Position numbers and translations under genes: made by a program
The notes under the pieces: generated by a model
What the model was told of the DNA's origin: nothing
Database searches by the model: none
The model's input: the letters and a program-made list of their open reading frames with translations, nothing else
DNA from: DASXUX01 sp036504595
GTDB lineage: Bacteria > Planctomycetota > SZUA-567 > H5-PLA8
Direction of reading: 5' to 3'
Assembly (NCBI GenBank): GCA_036504595.1
Contig: DASXUX010000052.1
Coordinates: 1 to 64,000, forward strand
Length of the DNA: 64,000 bases
Shown here: piece after piece, positions 62,778 through 64,000 of the stretch
Layout: the number at the start of each line of letters is the position of its first letter
How positions within the stretch are numbered: position 1 is the first letter of the stretch

Positions 62778-64000
62778 CTACCCAGCGCCAACCCGCTGCA
62801 GCATTTCCCTGAGGATCTGCTCAAGGGACGCATCGGGATCGTGCTGGTGCGAGTCCCAGCCGTAAACGCCATCGGTGGCACGCACGCCCGCTCCAACAAC
62901 ACAGTAGGCCTGCCGGTCCTCCGGACGCTGAACGCGCGCGGCCGCGATGAGCCGCTGCGCGTCGTATTCCGTCAGGCCACCGCTGACAAAAACCAAGGGG
63001 TAGTGGCGCGCGCGCACAGCGAAGATGGCCTGCTTTCCATCGGGGACAACGGTGAGGGACAAGCGGTCTCGCGAAAGCCGCTGCAGCCGGTCCAACTCCT
63101 GCGGCTCCAACCCGGCGGCCAGGCCGGCAGGCTGCCCGGACTGCGGCGTCGCGCCCGTGCCCGCTCGCCGCTGCACCGGCAGGTAAATCAGGTAGGTCGT
63201 GCCGGCGCCAGGTTCCGTATGCGCGCGCAACACGCCCTGGTGCGCATGGAGAATGTCGTGGAAGGCGGCCAGTTCCAGATTGACTGGCGCGTTCAGAGCA
63301 GCTCGTTCGCGGGCCTGCTGCGCGCAAGTCTTAAAAAGTATTTCCAGATCGCGGTCGCTGCTGCCCGCGCCGGCGTCCCAGAGGCGAATGCGCGCTCGCC
63401 GGTCGTCGAGGTAACGCAGGTCCAGGCCGATGGCGCCTTCGGCCGGCGTTTGTTTCAGCGAGCGGCTTAGCAGGTTGGTCAGGATTCGCAGCAGGCGCGC
63501 GCTGTCGGCTTCGACAAGAGCTGCGGACGGATCGACCTCAAGGCTGAACTGAACCTTCTTACGTTTGCAGTCGCGCTCGACGACCGTTGCAACCTGGCGC
63601 ACGATGTCGGCGAGGCTGGCGGTGGCGAGCTGCAATTCCAGCCGGTTCTCCTCGGCTTTGACCATATCCAGCACATCGGCAATGCGATCGACCTGTTTCT
63701 GCAGGCTGAAGTCGATGGTCTTCACGACATCGATCTGTTTATCGGTGAGCGGGCCGAAAACGGCGCCGGTCAACATCTGGGCGTACGTCTTGGCGGGAAG
63801 CAACCCGGCGCGCAGGTCGTGGGCGACCACATCGAGCAGTTCGCGCTCCACTTCACCGCCCTTTTCCGAATCTTCTTCGTGCAGCACAAACAACCGCTTC
63901 GCGGGCAAGCCGGCGACGCGAACGAGGTGCACGTTCTCAGGAGTGCTTTTCACCAGCAGCAACCCGGGAAGCTGATCGGGAGTAAGATCGGCGAGCGAAC
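62778..64000 (-). CDS. degenerate histidine-kinase-like protein, N-terminus outside window
   Basis: The frame is open to the right edge, so the start is missing; TTG at 63962 is only an in-frame candidate. A HisKA-like helix LLDVVAHDLRAGLLPAKTYAQML carries the histidine. The ATPase domain is decayed: the N-box reads LTNLLSRSLKQTP, lacking the usual second asparagine, and the G1 box reads WDAGAGSSD. A C-terminal receiver-like region has VFVSGG where the phosphoacceptor would be. It may signal by binding the adjacent response regulator rather than by normal kinase activity. Confidence 0.8.
   Translation of the reverse strand, partial: SLADLTPDQLPGLLLVKSTPENVHLVRVAGLPAKRLFVLHEEDSEKGGEVERELLDVVAHDLRAGLLPAKTYAQMLTGAVFGPLTDKQIDVVKTIDFSLQKQVDRIADVLDMVKAEENRLELQLATASLADIVRQVATVVERDCKRKKVQFSLEVDPSAALVEADSARLLRILTNLLSRSLKQTPAEGAIGLDLRYLDDRRARIRLWDAGAGSSDRDLEILFKTCAQQARERAALNAPVNLELAAFHDILHAHQGVLRAHTEPGAGTTYLIYLPVQRRAGTGATPQSGQPAGLAAGLEPQELDRLQRLSRDRLSLTVVPDGKQAIFAVRARHYPLVFVSGGLTEYDAQRLIAAARVQRPEDRQAYCVVGAGVRATDGVYGWDSHQHDPDASLEQILREMLQRVGAG

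Noticed and set aside
1..64000. tRNA or rRNA genes
   Set aside because: Reading the sequence by eye I recognised no rRNA segment or clear tRNA cloverleaf; a covariance-model search was not possible, so a missed tRNA cannot be excluded.

Overview
The window is a high-GC bacterial chromosome segment. The cell is Gram-negative: it carries an lpxC-fabZ-lpxA lipid A cluster, tatC, a lipoprotein and several signal-peptide proteins. Several features recall genomes of the PVC superphylum or Hydrogenedentota-like lineages: a hydrazine-synthase-alpha-like cytochrome c/beta-propeller protein, a URO-D-like protein, large Kelch/PKD and S74 surface proteins, and many recurring intergenic repeat words and palindromes, some read in frame inside genes. 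That placement is inference; there is no rRNA gene here to fix it.

Layout. 1-7327: two large surface proteins, a Kelch/cadherin-like/PKD protein cut by the window edge and a YadA-head-like protein ending in an S74 autocleaving chaperone. 7602-11996: a diguanylate cyclase and a convergent hybrid histidine kinase. 12499-28438: a complete type I-E CRISPR-Cas locus. 28526-35032: URO-D-like, multihaem HZS-alpha-like and amidohydrolase genes. 35297-38213: a Feo iron-uptake operon behind a Fur-box-like site. 38263-43683: Gfo/Idh/MocA oxidoreductase, HicBA, two cyclophilins, LpxA, FabZ and LpxC, all on the minus strand. 43840-64000: proteins of unknown function and housekeeping genes (tRNA-binding protein, RecN, HemB, LarE, TatC, phosphomannomutase, RlmN, a minimal zincin), then a response regulator and a degenerate histidine kinase cut by the right edge.

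The outstanding element is the CRISPR-Cas locus. Its Cas5e carries a C-terminal HNH nuclease domain (Cys280, Cys283, His294, His295, Cys314, Cys317, His318), and no Cas3 is present, so it is an HNH-Cascade type system. Cas8e (Cse1) and Cas11 (Cse2) are fused in one 649-residue chain. The operon begins with an unrecognised 74-residue protein. Cas1 and Cas2 follow after about 1 kb of repeats, then an array of about 125 repeats.

Upstream of the operon, on the opposite strand, lies a two-repeat, one-spacer miniature CRISPR unit ending in an intrinsic terminator that pairs fully only as minus-strand RNA. Its 26-nt spacer matches the DNA just upstream of the -35 box of the cas promoter. Over spacer positions 1-19 the only mismatches are at 6, 12 and 18, the positions flipped out in Cascade R-loops, and the match is preceded by a canonical I-E PAM (AAG) that overlaps the -35 box. 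The sequence therefore argues that a crRNA-like RNA directs the HNH-Cascade to its own promoter as an autorepressor. Partial complementarity and a short spacer would plausibly allow binding without cutting.
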